A DNA stretch of 64,000 nucleotides, taken from positions 62,001 to 126,000 of the forward strand of contig NZ_SRII01000008.1 in NCBI RefSeq assembly GCF_004684095.1, read 5' to 3'. The notes below the pieces were generated by a model, which saw only the letters and a list, made by a program, of their open reading frames with translations, ran no database searches and was not told the DNA's origin. The position numbers were made by a program, and so were the translations under genes. Positions 49,620 through 58,285 of the stretch are shown one piece after another (position 1 is the first letter of the stretch; every line of letters starts with the position of its first letter). The DNA comes from Hymenobacter sp. UV11 (GTDB taxonomy: Bacteria > Bacteroidota > Bacteroidia > Cytophagales > Hymenobacteraceae).

Positions 49620-50426
49620 TTAGCGAATGGTCCAGCCGCCGTCCACGACCAGGTTGTGGCCCGTCACAAAGTTTGCGGCGGCTGAGCTCAGAAACACAAA
49701 GGCGCCCGCCAAATCCTGCGGCTCGCCCACCCGGCCCAGCGGAATGCGCCGTTGCAGCTCGCCTTCAAAGCCTGCGTTTTCGCGCACTTTATCGGACGGA
49801 AACGCGCCCGGCGACACGCAGTTGACCTGAATATTCTCCGGCCCCAGATACGAAGCGAAGTACTTGGTTAGCTGAATCATAGCCGCTTTGCCCGCGCCGT
49901 AGTGCGGCGGGTTCAGAAACTGTGGCGCGTCGGTGTAGGCGCCAAAGTCGGGCGCTACCACGCCGTACATGGAGGCCACGTTGATGATTTTGCCGCTGCC
50001 CGCTTGCCGGAAGTAGGATAGCACCTCGCGCAGGCAGCGGTAGGCCGTGCCCACTGAGCCATCAAGGCCCAGCGCAAAGTCGGCGTCGGGCAAGGCATCG
50101 GGCTGCTGGCCGCGGCTATAAAACGCGTTGTTGATGAGCACACTGGGCGGCCCATACTGGTCGAAGCTCTGCTGGAAAGCCGCCTGCACGGAAGCCGTTT
50201 CCGACACATCGCAGAACACGAAATGCAGATTGGCTACCCCATCCCCAAAGGCTTTGGTGAATGAATCGGCGCTGCGGCCCAGCACTACCACCCGGGCGCC
50301 GTGGGCCAGCAGGCCCGCCGCAATGGCGCGCCCCAGGTGCCCGTAGCCGCCCGTGAGCAGCACGGTGTGGCCCGTGAGGTCGAACATGGTCTGGTAAAAA
50401 GGGTCGGTTAGGGGCGCGGCGGCCAT
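49620..50426 (-). CDS. short-chain dehydrogenase/reductase in the Pse locus
   Basis: 268 residues from the ATG at 50426; an internal ATG at 50387 (MFDLTGHTVLLTGG) is an equally possible start without overlap of the upstream gene. Classical SDR: cofactor motif TGGYGHLGRAIA, NNAFYSRG in place of NNAG, catalytic Ser in NVASMYG, and the Tyr/Lys in HYGAGKAAMIQL (Y-x-x-x-K). C-terminal VTGHNLVVDGGWTIR is typical. It resembles PtmA-type reductases found in flagellin nonulosonate loci. Role unknown; maybe a modification of the sugar or of its precursor. Confidence 0.88.
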   Translation of the reverse strand: MAAAPLTDPFYQTMFDLTGHTVLLTGGYGHLGRAIAAGLLAHGARVVVLGRSADSFTKAFGDGVANLHFVFCDVSETASVQAAFQQSFDQYGPPSVLINNAFYSRGQQPDALPDADFALGLDGSVGTAYRCLREVLSYFRQAGSGKIINVASMYGVVAPDFGAYTDAPQFLNPPHYGAGKAAMIQLTKYFASYLGPENIQVNCVSPGAFPSDKVRENAGFEGELQRRIPLGRVGEPQDLAGAFVFLSSAAANFVTGHNLVVDGGWTIR

Positions 50427-51313
50427 GCGTAGGGAAGGATAAAAGTGTCGGTAAATTCGGCCAGCGCCGTGAGGGCTGGGCGCAGGGTTTCGGCGGCGCG
50501 CACATGGGTCGCGGCCGCCAGGTTTTCGCGTAGATTCTCCACGGAATCGACACCGATAACCGCCCGCGCCACACCCGGCGCGTAGGCTACGAACAGCAGC
50601 AGCGCGGCTGGCAGCGGCACGCCTGCCCCGGCGGCCAGCGCCCGCAGCTGCGTCAGCTTAGGCGCTAAGGGCTGAAAAAAGGGGGGTAGGGCCGCTGGCT
50701 CGCGCAGCAATAAGCCCTGCAAAAATGCCGACCGCACGTGCACTTCCACGCCCCGCGCCGCCAGCCGGGGCAGCACCGCCGCAAAGCGCTGGTCGAGCAC
50801 GTTGTAGGGCACCTGCACCAGGTCCACGTCCCAGCCTTCGGCCAGTAGCCACTCGGCCTCGTGCGGGTGATACAGCGACACGCCAATGCGCGCTACCTGC
50901 CCCGCCGCGCGCGCTGCCTGTAGCGCCTGCCAGGCTGCCGGCTCGGCCTGCAACGGCCCAAAAGCGTGGAACAGCATGCCATACAGCCGCACCCGCCGCA
51001 GCCGGGCCAGCGACTCGGCCAGGTGCTGTGCCACCTGCGCCGGTGGCCCCGCACCAATTTTGGTAATAATCCGAAAATCAGCAATTTCGTCGGCCAACTC
51101 GCCCAGTCGGGCTTCACTGTTGCCGTAGGCGGCAGCAGTGTCGAGCAGCGTGAGGCCGGCGGCGCGGGCGGCGGCCAGTACCTCGGCCACGGCCGCCGGG
51201 GTAGGCTGGCCGGCCGTGTTATTGATGCCGTAGGCCAGCCCAAACTGCGCGGTGCCCAGCGCCAGGCGTTGGGCCAGGGCCTGCGTTTCGGCGGGGGTAG
51301 GGGCTACGCTCAA
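50408..51313 (-). CDS. aldo/keto reductase in the Pse locus
   Basis: 301 residues from a TTG start that overlaps the pseC stop (TTGA). AKR barrel: LALGTAQFGLAYGINNTAGQ, LLDTAAAYGNSEARLGEL (catalytic Asp and Tyr), FRIITKIGAG (Lys), LYGMLFHAF (His) and the late VAYAPGVARAVIGVDSVENL cofactor part. This subfamily recurs in sialic-acid-like biosynthesis loci, where the reaction is not established to my knowledge. Tight coupling on both sides shows it belongs to the pathway operon. Confidence 0.88.
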   Translation of the reverse strand: MSVAPTPAETQALAQRLALGTAQFGLAYGINNTAGQPTPAAVAEVLAAARAAGLTLLDTAAAYGNSEARLGELADEIADFRIITKIGAGPPAQVAQHLAESLARLRRVRLYGMLFHAFGPLQAEPAAWQALQAARAAGQVARIGVSLYHPHEAEWLLAEGWDVDLVQVPYNVLDQRFAAVLPRLAARGVEVHVRSAFLQGLLLREPAALPPFFQPLAPKLTQLRALAAGAGVPLPAALLLFVAYAPGVARAVIGVDSVENLRENLAAATHVRAAETLRPALTALAEFTDTFILPYAWPPRP

Positions 51314-52497
51314 GAGGGATTATAGGCCAGAAACTCACGCACGCAGTCGACGACGTAGGCCTGCTCGTCGTCGGTGAGAGTGGGGTAGAGAGGTAGGCTG
51401 AGGCAGCGGGCATAATACGCCTCGGCGTGCGGAAAATCGCCGAATTTCCAACCCAGATTTTCGTAATACGGCATGCGGTGCACGGGCACGTAATGCACCT
51501 GCGCCAGGATATTCTTGGTGCGCAAAAACTCGTATAGGCCGCGCCGGTTGGCCACCTGAATCACGTACAAATGGTAAGCGTGGCCCGCGCGGCCGGGCGC
51601 CAGCACCTCCACTCCGGGCGTGGCCGCGAAGGCGGCATCGTACTGCGCAGCCAGCTGCCGGCGGCGCGCCAGCCCCGCCTCGGCCCGCGCCAACTGGCTG
51701 ATGCCCAGCGCACACAGAATGTCCGAGATGCGGTAGTTGTAGCCCAACTCCTGCATTTCCATGTACCAGCCGCCCTCGTCCTGGCGCAGCAGCCCAGTGG
51801 CCTCGCGCTCGATACCATGGGTGCGCAGCCGCCGCAGCCGGTGATACAGCGCCTCGTCGTTGGTAGTAACCATGCCGCCCTCGCCGGTAGCAATGTGCTT
51901 GACGGGGTGAAAGCTGAAAATGGCCAGCTCGGCCAATTGCCCACTGCCGCAACGCTGCTCCTGGCCCGATTTATCCACAAAAAAGCCGCCCGGCGCGTGG
52001 CAGGCATCCTCAATCAGCCAGAGGCCAAACTCATCGGCCAGCGCCCGCGCCGCTTCCATATCCACGGCCAGCCCGGCAAAATCAACCGGAATCAGCCCCG
52101 CGAAATACTCTTTGGGGTGAGCTTCGAGCAGTTTGCGAACAGCTTGTAAATCAATAAGCCCCGTAGCCGGGTCGATGTCGGCGAAGTGCACCTCGCCGCC
52201 GCAGTAGCGCACGCAGTTGGCCGAGGCGGCAAAGGTGATGGGGGTAGTAATCACGCGCTGGCCCGGCTGCACATTCAGCGCCAGCGCGCACAGGTGCAGC
52301 GCGGCCGTGCCGTTGCTCACCGCCACAGCGTACTTCGCCCCCACGTAGGCCGCGAACTTCTCTTCAAACTCCGCCACGCGCGGCCCCTGAGTCAGAAAAT
52401 CGGAGTGGAGCGTTTCAACTACCGCCGCCACATCCTCCTCGGTGATGTGCTGGCGGCCGTAGGGCAGCAGGGGGGTAGGCGCGGTTTTCAAGCTCAA
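51310..52497 (-). CDS. pseC: PseC-type UDP-4-keto-6-deoxy-sugar aminotransferase
   Basis: 395 residues from a TTG at 52497 (or the TTG at 52491, which gives MKTAPTPLLPYGRQHI). DegT/DnrJ fold, PLP-dependent, makes UDP-4-amino-4,6-dideoxy-N-acetyl-altrosamine. Seen: LPYGRQHITEEDVAAVVETL, SNGTAALHLCALALNV, TTPITFAASANCVRYCGGEV, LIEDACHAPGG (Asp), Schiff-base Lys in FSFHPVKHIATGEGGMVTT, LGYNYRISDILCALG and VHYVPVHRMPYY. The FHPVKHI-TGEGG form is typical of PseC. 34 bp after pseB. Confidence 0.95.
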   Translation of the reverse strand: MSLKTAPTPLLPYGRQHITEEDVAAVVETLHSDFLTQGPRVAEFEEKFAAYVGAKYAVAVSNGTAALHLCALALNVQPGQRVITTPITFAASANCVRYCGGEVHFADIDPATGLIDLQAVRKLLEAHPKEYFAGLIPVDFAGLAVDMEAARALADEFGLWLIEDACHAPGGFFVDKSGQEQRCGSGQLAELAIFSFHPVKHIATGEGGMVTTNDEALYHRLRRLRTHGIEREATGLLRQDEGGWYMEMQELGYNYRISDILCALGISQLARAEAGLARRRQLAAQYDAAFAATPGVEVLAPGRAGHAYHLYVIQVANRRGLYEFLRTKNILAQVHYVPVHRMPYYENLGWKFGDFPHAEAYYARCLSLPLYPTLTDDEQAYVVDCVREFLAYNPS

Positions 52498-52531
52498 AAA
52501 GGGGGGGTAAGGACAAGAAAAAAACGAGAGG

Positions 52532-53554
52532 CTACCCCTCGAAATTGGGGTCGACGTGCAGCCGGATTTCCTCCCGAATCTGCTCGGCGCTCAGCCACTC
52601 GCTGTTGTTGGCCGAGTCGTAGTGGAAGTCCTCGGGCACGCGCTTGCCGCCAAAGTGCTGGATGAAATCAGCCTCCTTCCAGCCCGGCGAAGTGGTGGGC
52701 ATGATAACGTAGTAGCGGTCCAGCTCCACGGTGCTCAGGGCGTCGGTCTGGGTTATCATTTCTTCGTGCAGCTTCTCGCCGGGCCGAATGCCCACTATTT
52801 TTTGCTCGCAGTCAGGGCCAATGGCGCGGGCCACCTCCGTGATTTTATACGACGGAATTTTGGGCACGAAAATCTCGCCGCCCCACGAATGCTCCAGCGC
52901 GTATAGCACCAGGTCCACGCCTTCGTCGAGCGAAATGTTGAAGCGCGTCATATCAGGGTGCGTAATGGGTAGCACGCCCGTTTTGCGCTGCTGTAAAAAG
53001 AACGGCACCACCGACCCGCGTGAGCCGATTACGTTGCCGTAGCGCACCACCGACAGGCGCAAGTCCCTAGCGCCCTTCATGTTATTAGCCGCCACGAAGA
53101 GCTTGTCCGAGCAGAGCTTGGTGGCGCCGTAGAGGTTGATGGGCGCGGCCGCCTTGTCGGTGCTCAGGGCTACTACGTCCTTCACGCCGCAGTCGAGGGC
53201 GGCATTTATCACGTTTTCAGCCCCAAAAATGTTGGTTTTGATGCACTCCATCGGGTTGTACTCGGCGGCGGGCACCTGCTTGAGGGCGGCGGCATGAATG
53301 ATGATATCCACGCCCTCGCAGGCCCGTTGCAGGCGCTGCGAGTCACGTACATCACCAATAAAAAACCGGATGGCCGGGTACTTACTGTGCGGAAACTCCT
53401 GGCTCATCTCGTACTGCTTCAGCTCATCGCGCGAAAACACAATCAGCCGCCGCACCTCTGGGTAGAGCTTGAAAATGGTGCGTACAAACTGCTTACCAAA
53501 CGAGCCGGTGCCACCGGTAATGAGCAAGGACTTGCCGTTGAGGTCGAGGGCCAT
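52532..53554 (-). CDS. pseB: PseB-type UDP-GlcNAc 4,6-dehydratase (inverting)
   Basis: 340 residues from the ATG at 53554. First step of pseudaminic acid synthesis, making UDP-4-keto-6-deoxy-AltNAc. Extended SDR: LLITGGTGSFGKQFVRTIFK, FSRDELKQYEMSQEF, FFIGDVRDSQRL, HAAALKQVPAAEYNPMECIK (PseB hallmark), LSTDKAAAPINLYGATKL (catalytic Asp, Lys and Y-x-x-x-K), VVRYGNVIGSRGSVVPFF, GIRPGEKLHEEMIT. The short, soluble form with this PseB hallmark separates it from the long retaining dehydratases. A perfect -7 box precedes it. Confidence 0.96.
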   Translation of the reverse strand: MALDLNGKSLLITGGTGSFGKQFVRTIFKLYPEVRRLIVFSRDELKQYEMSQEFPHSKYPAIRFFIGDVRDSQRLQRACEGVDIIIHAAALKQVPAAEYNPMECIKTNIFGAENVINAALDCGVKDVVALSTDKAAAPINLYGATKLCSDKLFVAANNMKGARDLRLSVVRYGNVIGSRGSVVPFFLQQRKTGVLPITHPDMTRFNISLDEGVDLVLYALEHSWGGEIFVPKIPSYKITEVARAIGPDCEQKIVGIRPGEKLHEEMITQTDALSTVELDRYYVIMPTTSPGWKEADFIQHFGGKRVPEDFHYDSANNSEWLSAEQIREEIRLHVDPNFEG

Positions 53555-53578
53555 GAAACTACTATCAAATTGAAACCA

Positions 53579-53586
53579 CAAAAATA
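53579..53586 (-). promoter_or_regulatory. -7 promoter element of the pse operon
   Basis: TATTTTTG on the minus strand, a perfect TAnnTTTG box, 25 bases before the pseB ATG. It should drive pseB-pseC-AKR-SDR-pseF. Confidence 0.55.
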
Positions 53587-53609
53587 CGCCCCGCCGCGTT
53601 GGCATGGCC

Positions 53610-54941
53610 CTACCCCCGCTTGGCCTGCCCGGCGCGCACCAGCTCGGCCAGCCGCGCCGCCTGCGCCTGCCGCGAGTAGCGCGCCACCGAGGGGGTAGGG
53701 GGCAGGTCAAGGTTGGGGTTTTGCAGCCAGCGCTCGGCCAGCGCGTCCAGGGTGCGGCGCATCAGCGCGTAGTCGTCGTAGGGCAGCGCCTGCCCGGCGC
53801 CCGCTTCCCGCAAAATCTTGTCGGCATCGGAGCCGGCCGGGCCCACGCACAAAATGGGCTTATGAGCCGCCAGGTACTCAAACACCTTCCCCGGCAAAAT
53901 GCCCTTATTCAGGGCCACATCGGGAATGGCCATCAGCAGCGCGCTGCTTTGCAGCAGAAAATCGACCGACTCCTGGTGCGGCACAAAGGCAAGAAACTCG
54001 GTGGCCGCTGCCAGCCCGGCCGCCGCCACCTGTGCCCGCACCCCCGCATCGACCTGCCCCACAAAGCGCAGTCGCCACGGCACCAGGGGGTAGGCCGCCG
54101 CGCAGTCGGCCACCGCCCGCAGCAGGTTGTCGATGCGGTAGCCCGCCGTGATGGTGCCCGTGTGCGTCAGGCGCAGGCAGTTGGTGGGGGGTAGGGAAGT
54201 GCCCTGAAAATCAGCCTCATCGTAGCCATTGGGCAGCACCACGATTTTGCCCTTGGCCAGGTCGGGCAGCTTGCGCCGGAACAGCCGCTCGGTTTCGGGC
54301 GAGGTCACCAGCACCGCATCGGCGGCGCGCAGCACCTGGCTCTCGTAGCGCGCATCGAGCCAGGCGGCGGCGGGCGTGCGGTGCAGGTCCTTGGTGTAGT
54401 AAATATCCGTCCAGGGGTCGCGCAGGTCGGCCAGCCAGCGCAGGCCGTGCTTCCTTTGTAACTCTAAGCCAATAAGTTGGGTAGAGTGCGGCGGCGACGA
54501 CGTCAGCACGGCGTCGAATTTTTCGCCCTGCGCCAGTAGCTTGTCCACCGCCGCCAGCGCGTAGCTATTCCAGCCCCGGCGCGGGTCCGGAATAAACAAA
54601 TTGCCCCGCACGAAGCGCATGGCTTTTTGGGTGAAAGTCGGCGTGCCCTCGTTGGCAAAGCCGCCGTGGGGCACGGCCCGGCCCGTCAATTTCTGGTACG
54701 AGCCAAACGGCTCCAGCGTGGCGGTGCGGATGACGCGCACGCCCAGCGGCACCTCGCGTAGCAGGCTTTCGTCGCGCACGGGGTAGGTGGCCTGGTCGGC
54801 GTCCACGGTCAGCACGGTGGGCTCTACGCCCAGGCCGGGCAGGTATTTCACCCATTTCAGGCAGCGCTGCACGCCGGCCCCGCCCGACGGCGGCCAGTAA
54901 TACGTGATAACGAGCAGGCGAAGGGGGGTAGGGCGGGGCAC
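53610..54941 (-). CDS. family 4-type glycosyltransferase
   Basis: 443 residues if started at the GTG at 54941. An upstream TTG at 54968 is rejected because it lies inside a perfect promoter box. GT-B fold: LLVITYYWPPSGGAGVQRCL at the N-terminus, FDAVLTSSPPHSTQLIGLEL, WLADLRDPWTDI, LVTSPETERLF, VVLPNGYDEADF, LRLTHTGTITAGYR, then GKVFEYLAAHKPILCVGPAG for the donor-binding Glu region. Immediately upstream of pseB with its own promoter. Donor and acceptor are unknown; it probably builds the glycan that carries pseudaminic acid. Confidence 0.88.
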   Translation of the reverse strand: MPRPTPLRLLVITYYWPPSGGAGVQRCLKWVKYLPGLGVEPTVLTVDADQATYPVRDESLLREVPLGVRVIRTATLEPFGSYQKLTGRAVPHGGFANEGTPTFTQKAMRFVRGNLFIPDPRRGWNSYALAAVDKLLAQGEKFDAVLTSSPPHSTQLIGLELQRKHGLRWLADLRDPWTDIYYTKDLHRTPAAAWLDARYESQVLRAADAVLVTSPETERLFRRKLPDLAKGKIVVLPNGYDEADFQGTSLPPTNCLRLTHTGTITAGYRIDNLLRAVADCAAAYPLVPWRLRFVGQVDAGVRAQVAAAGLAAATEFLAFVPHQESVDFLLQSSALLMAIPDVALNKGILPGKVFEYLAAHKPILCVGPAGSDADKILREAGAGQALPYDDYALMRRTLDALAERWLQNPNLDLPPTPSVARYSRQAQAARLAELVRAGQAKRG

Positions 54942-54965
54942 GAGCAAGAAAAAGAGTTGCGCCGG

Positions 54966-54973
54966 CAAAGCTA
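54966..54973 (-). promoter_or_regulatory. -7 promoter element of the GT4 gene
   Basis: TAGCTTTG on the minus strand, a perfect TAnnTTTG box, 25 bases upstream of the GTG at 54941. It overlaps the longer alternative start and so decides against it. Confidence 0.55.
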
Positions 54974-54999
54974 CGTGAAGGGCACAGCCGTGCTAGTTG

Positions 55000-55007
55000 T
55001 AACTTTG
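55000..55007 (+). promoter_or_regulatory. -7 promoter element of ffh
   Basis: TAACTTTG, a perfect TAnnTTTG box, about 90 bases before the ffh ATG. The leader contains AATCCGCGAAATCCGCG repeats. Confidence 0.55.
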
Positions 55008-55095
55008 GAAATTCAAATGGGCAGGCCGGTGTTCACTCAAGTAGGCTTTCGTTTGAATCCGCGAAATCCGCGTCATCTGCATAATCCGCGATTAT

Positions 55096-56463
55096 ATGTT
55101 CGATAATCTCTCCACCAAGCTCGATAAGGCTATCAAGACCCTCAAAGGGCAGGGTAGCATTTCGGAAATCAACGTCGCCGCCACCGTCAAGGAAATTCGC
55201 CGGGCGCTGGTCGATGCCGACGTTAACTACAAGGTTGCCAAGGAAGTAACCGATAAGATTAAGGATGAGGCGATGGGCCGCGACGTGCTCACGTCCATCT
55301 CGCCGGGCCAGCTCATGGTCAAAATCGTCTATGATGAGCTCACCCAGCTCATGGGCGGCGAAAAGCAGGACATCGTCATCAAGGGTGACCCGGCCGTGGT
55401 GCTGCTCTCGGGCCTGCAAGGCTCGGGCAAAACGACCTTCGCCGGCAAGCTGGCCAGCTTCATTAAGAAGCAGAACCGCACCGTGCTGCTGGTAGCCTGC
55501 GACATCTACCGCCCGGCGGCCATCGACCAGCTCAAGGTCCTCGGCGAGCAAATCGGCGTGGAAGTGTACGCGGAGCCGGAGAACAAAAACCCGGTCGAGA
55601 TTTCGCAGAATGCCCTGGCCTACGCCAAGAAAAATAACAAGAAGGTCGTCATCATCGACACCGCCGGCCGCCTGGCCGTGGACGAGCAGATGATGCGCGA
55701 AATTGAGGCCGTCAAAAAGGCCATCAACCCCAGCGAAACGCTGTTCGTGGTGGACTCGATGACCGGCCAGGACGCCGTAAACACCGCCAAAACCTTCAAC
55801 GACCGCCTCAACTTCGACGGCGTGGTGCTCACCAAGCTCGACGGCGACAGCCGCGGCGGCGCGGCCCTTTCGATTCGCGCGGTGGTCGAAAAGCCCATCA
55901 AATTCATCTCGACGGGCGAGAAAATGGAGGCGCTCGACCTCTTCTACCCCGACCGCATGGCCCAGCGCATCCTGGGCATGGGCGACGTAATCTCGCTCGT
56001 GGAGCGCGCCCAGCAGCAGTTCGACGAGGAAGAGGCCAAGCGCATCAACGCCAAGATTCGCAAAAATCAGTTCGACTTCAACGACTTCCTCGGCCAGCTC
56101 GAGCAAATCAAGAAGATGGGCAACCTCAAGGACCTGGTAGGCATGATTCCGGGTGCTTCGAAGATGATGAAGGACGTCGAAATCGACGACGACGCCTTCA
56201 AGCCGGTCGAGAGCATCATCAAGAGCATGACCAAGCAGGAGCGCGCCCAACCCGACCTCATCAACGGTTCGCGCCGCCGCCGCCTCGCCGCCGGCTCCGG
56301 CACTGATATTCAGCAGGTAAACGCCTTGATGAAGCAGTTCGAGGACATGCGCAAAATGATGCGCCAGATGAATAAAATGAGCCAGACCAAAGGCGGTATG
56401 GCCCAAATGGCCAAAATGATGGGCGGCATGAAAGGCGGCATCCCCGGCATGGGCCGCCGCTAA
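55096..56463 (+). CDS. ffh: signal recognition particle protein
   Basis: 455 residues, normal length. With the SRP RNA it targets membrane proteins to SecYEG. N domain 1-95; GTPase G domain with GLQGSGKTT (106-114), DIYRPAAIDQL, DTAGR (188-192) and TKLDGD (246-251); then the M domain (about 325-455) with the Met-rich fingers (KQFEDMRKMMRQMNKMSQTK, GGMAQMAKMMGGMKGG). The C-terminal RNA-binding segment INGSRRRRLAAGSGTDIQQV is intact. A strong terminator follows. Confidence 0.98.
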   Translation: MFDNLSTKLDKAIKTLKGQGSISEINVAATVKEIRRALVDADVNYKVAKEVTDKIKDEAMGRDVLTSISPGQLMVKIVYDELTQLMGGEKQDIVIKGDPAVVLLSGLQGSGKTTFAGKLASFIKKQNRTVLLVACDIYRPAAIDQLKVLGEQIGVEVYAEPENKNPVEISQNALAYAKKNNKKVVIIDTAGRLAVDEQMMREIEAVKKAINPSETLFVVDSMTGQDAVNTAKTFNDRLNFDGVVLTKLDGDSRGGAALSIRAVVEKPIKFISTGEKMEALDLFYPDRMAQRILGMGDVISLVERAQQQFDEEEAKRINAKIRKNQFDFNDFLGQLEQIKKMGNLKDLVGMIPGASKMMKDVEIDDDAFKPVESIIKSMTKQERAQPDLINGSRRRRLAAGSGTDIQQVNALMKQFEDMRKMMRQMNKMSQTKGGMAQMAKMMGGMKGGIPGMGRR

Positions 56464-56482
56464 TTCCCTACCCCCCTCTCCA

Positions 56483-56520
56483 AAAGAAACCCCGGCCGCG
56501 TCAGCGGCCGGGGTTTCTTT
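56483..56520. terminator. strong bidirectional terminator after ffh
   Basis: AAAGAAACCCCGGCCGC pairs perfectly with GCGGCCGGGGTTTCTTT (17 bp), loop GTCA. It directly abuts the stop codon of the convergent lipoprotein gene. Confidence 0.92.
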
Positions 56521-56865
56521 TTACTTGGTAATTAAAATGCGCGGAATATCTCTTTCCCGCAAATCAATATCGGCCGGTAATGCTTGCTTCGTGAACTCAT
56601 CGAAGCAAATAGTGCCGCGACCTTTGTATTTCATTTCCGGGTCGTTGATGATAATAACGTGCGGAAACGTGCCATATTCCTTGTCATCGCGCGTCAAGGT
56701 TTGTTGGCTGCCGAGGCTTGGGTTATTCAACACGTTGGCATACACCAACTGGCCTTGCAGTGCCTGCTTGAAATAAAGCACCGACGTTTCAATGTGGCCA
56801 TTGCAGGGGTCGGAGCAATTACTCAGTGCGAATGGTATAAAGAAAACAGCCAGCAGCTTTTTCAT
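56521..56865 (-). CDS. small lipoprotein of unknown function
   Basis: 114 residues from the ATG at 56865 (MKKLLAVFFIPFALSNCSD). The lipobox LSNC places the lipidated Cys at residue 17. The remainder has a second Cys (DPCNG), beta-rich character, and the end ERDIPRILITK. No family recognised. It starts 31 bp after accC, so it may be co-transcribed with the acc genes, yet no functional link is evident. Confidence 0.75.
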   Translation of the reverse strand: MKKLLAVFFIPFALSNCSDPCNGHIETSVLYFKQALQGQLVYANVLNNPSLGSQQTLTRDDKEYGTFPHVIIINDPEMKYKGRGTICFDEFTKQALPADIDLRERDIPRILITK

Positions 56866-56896
56866 GGTAAGACTTGCTTGTGGATGATGAGCGTGG

Positions 56897-58240
56897 CTAC
56901 ACCACCGAGAAATCAAACGACTCCAAAAACTTGGTCGTGAAATTACCGGCTTGGAAATCCTCGCTGTCCATTAGCGCCAGGTGGAAGGGAATGGTCGTTT
57001 TTACGCCTTCTACCACGAATTCGCTCAGGGCGCGCTTCATTTTGACGATGCACTCCTCGCGGGTTTGGGCCACGGTGATGAGCTTAGCAATCATGGAGTC
57101 GTAGTTGGGCGGAATCTGGTAGCCCGCGTACACATGGGTATCGACGCGCACGCCGTGGCCGCCGGGGATGTGGAGGGTAGTGATGCGGCCGGGCGCGGGG
57201 CGGAAGTTGTTGCGCGGGTCCTCGGCGTTGATGCGGCACTCCATGGCGTGCATCTTGGGGAAGTAGTTTTTGCCCGAAATCGGGATGCCGGCGGCTACTT
57301 TAATCTGCTCCTTAATGAGGTCATAGTTAATGATTTCCTCGGTCACCGGGTGCTCGACCTGGATGCGGGTATTCATTTCCATGAAGTAGAAATCGCGGTT
57401 GGCATCGACCAGGAATTCGATGGTCCCTACCCCCTCGTAGCTGATGGCCGAAGCCCCGGCGATGGCCGCCGCGCCCATGCGCTCGCGCAGGTCGTCGGTC
57501 ATGAAGGGCGAGGGCGCTTCCTCTACCAGCTTTTGGTGGCGGCGCTGGATGGAGCAGTCGCGCTCCGAGAGGTGAGCTACGTGCCCGAACTGGTCGCCCA
57601 CAATCTGAATCTCGATGTGGCGCGGCTCGACCACGAATTTCTCCAGGTACATGCCATCGTTGCCGAAGGCGGCTTTGGATTCGGTGCGCGCATCGTCCCA
57701 GGCCTTTTGGAACTCATCGTCGCCGTTGATGATGCGCATGCCGCGCCCGCCGCCGCCCGCCGTAGCCTTGATGATGACGGGATATTTGATTTCGTTGGCA
57801 ATTTTCTTGCCCTGCTCTACCGATTCGAGCAGGCCCACCGAGCCGGGCACCACGGGCACGCCGGCCTTAATCATGGTGGCTTTGGCGGTGGCCTTGTCGC
57901 CCATCTGGTTTATCATCTCGGGCGAGGCACCGATAAACTTGATGCCGTTTTCCTGGCAAATGCGCGAAAATTCAGCGTTTTCGCTCAAAAAGCCGTAGCC
58001 GGGGTGGATGGCGTCGGCGTTGGTAATCTCGGCCGCCGCAATGAGGGTAGGGATGTTCAGGTAGCTCTGGCTGCTGGCGGGCGGGCCGATGCACACGGCC
58101 TCGTCGGCAAAGCGCACGTGCAGGCTCTCTTTATCCGCGGTCGAGTACACGGCCACCGTTTTGATGCCCATCTCGCGGCAGGTACGGATAACGCGCAGGG
58201 CAATTTCGCCCCGGTTGGCAATCAGGATTTTATTGAACAT
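56897..58240 (-). CDS. accC: acetyl-CoA carboxylase, biotin carboxylase subunit
   Basis: 447 residues, normal for AccC. ATP-grasp enzyme that carboxylates biotin on AccB with bicarbonate, first step of fatty acid synthesis. Seen: MFNKILIANRGEIALRVIRT, HPGYGFLSENAEFSRICQ, KATAGGGGRGMRII (ATP-binding loop), ERDCSIQRRHQKLVEEAPSP, VGTIEFLVDANRDFYFMEMN, TRIQVEHPVTEEI. Follows accB on the minus strand with an inverted repeat in the gap. Confidence 0.97.
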   Translation of the reverse strand: MFNKILIANRGEIALRVIRTCREMGIKTVAVYSTADKESLHVRFADEAVCIGPPASSQSYLNIPTLIAAAEITNADAIHPGYGFLSENAEFSRICQENGIKFIGASPEMINQMGDKATAKATMIKAGVPVVPGSVGLLESVEQGKKIANEIKYPVIIKATAGGGGRGMRIINGDDEFQKAWDDARTESKAAFGNDGMYLEKFVVEPRHIEIQIVGDQFGHVAHLSERDCSIQRRHQKLVEEAPSPFMTDDLRERMGAAAIAGASAISYEGVGTIEFLVDANRDFYFMEMNTRIQVEHPVTEEIINYDLIKEQIKVAAGIPISGKNYFPKMHAMECRINAEDPRNNFRPAPGRITTLHIPGGHGVRVDTHVYAGYQIPPNYDSMIAKLITVAQTREECIVKMKRALSEFVVEGVKTTIPFHLALMDSEDFQAGNFTTKFLESFDFSVV

Positions 58241-58285
58241 GGCCGAAATGGCGATATGTAAGGGGGTAGGGAAGCAAAAACCGAA

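Noticed and set aside
54942..54968. Longer start (TTG at 54968) for the GT4 gene
   Set aside because: It lies inside the TAGCTTTG promoter box; the GTG at 54941 is used instead.
55033..56406. 457-codon open frame opposite ffh
   Set aside because: Antisense to an unmistakable SRP protein; its translation has no motif and mirrors the ffh codon pattern.
56981..58261. 426-codon open frame opposite accC
   Set aside because: Same antisense effect; no recognisable protein features.
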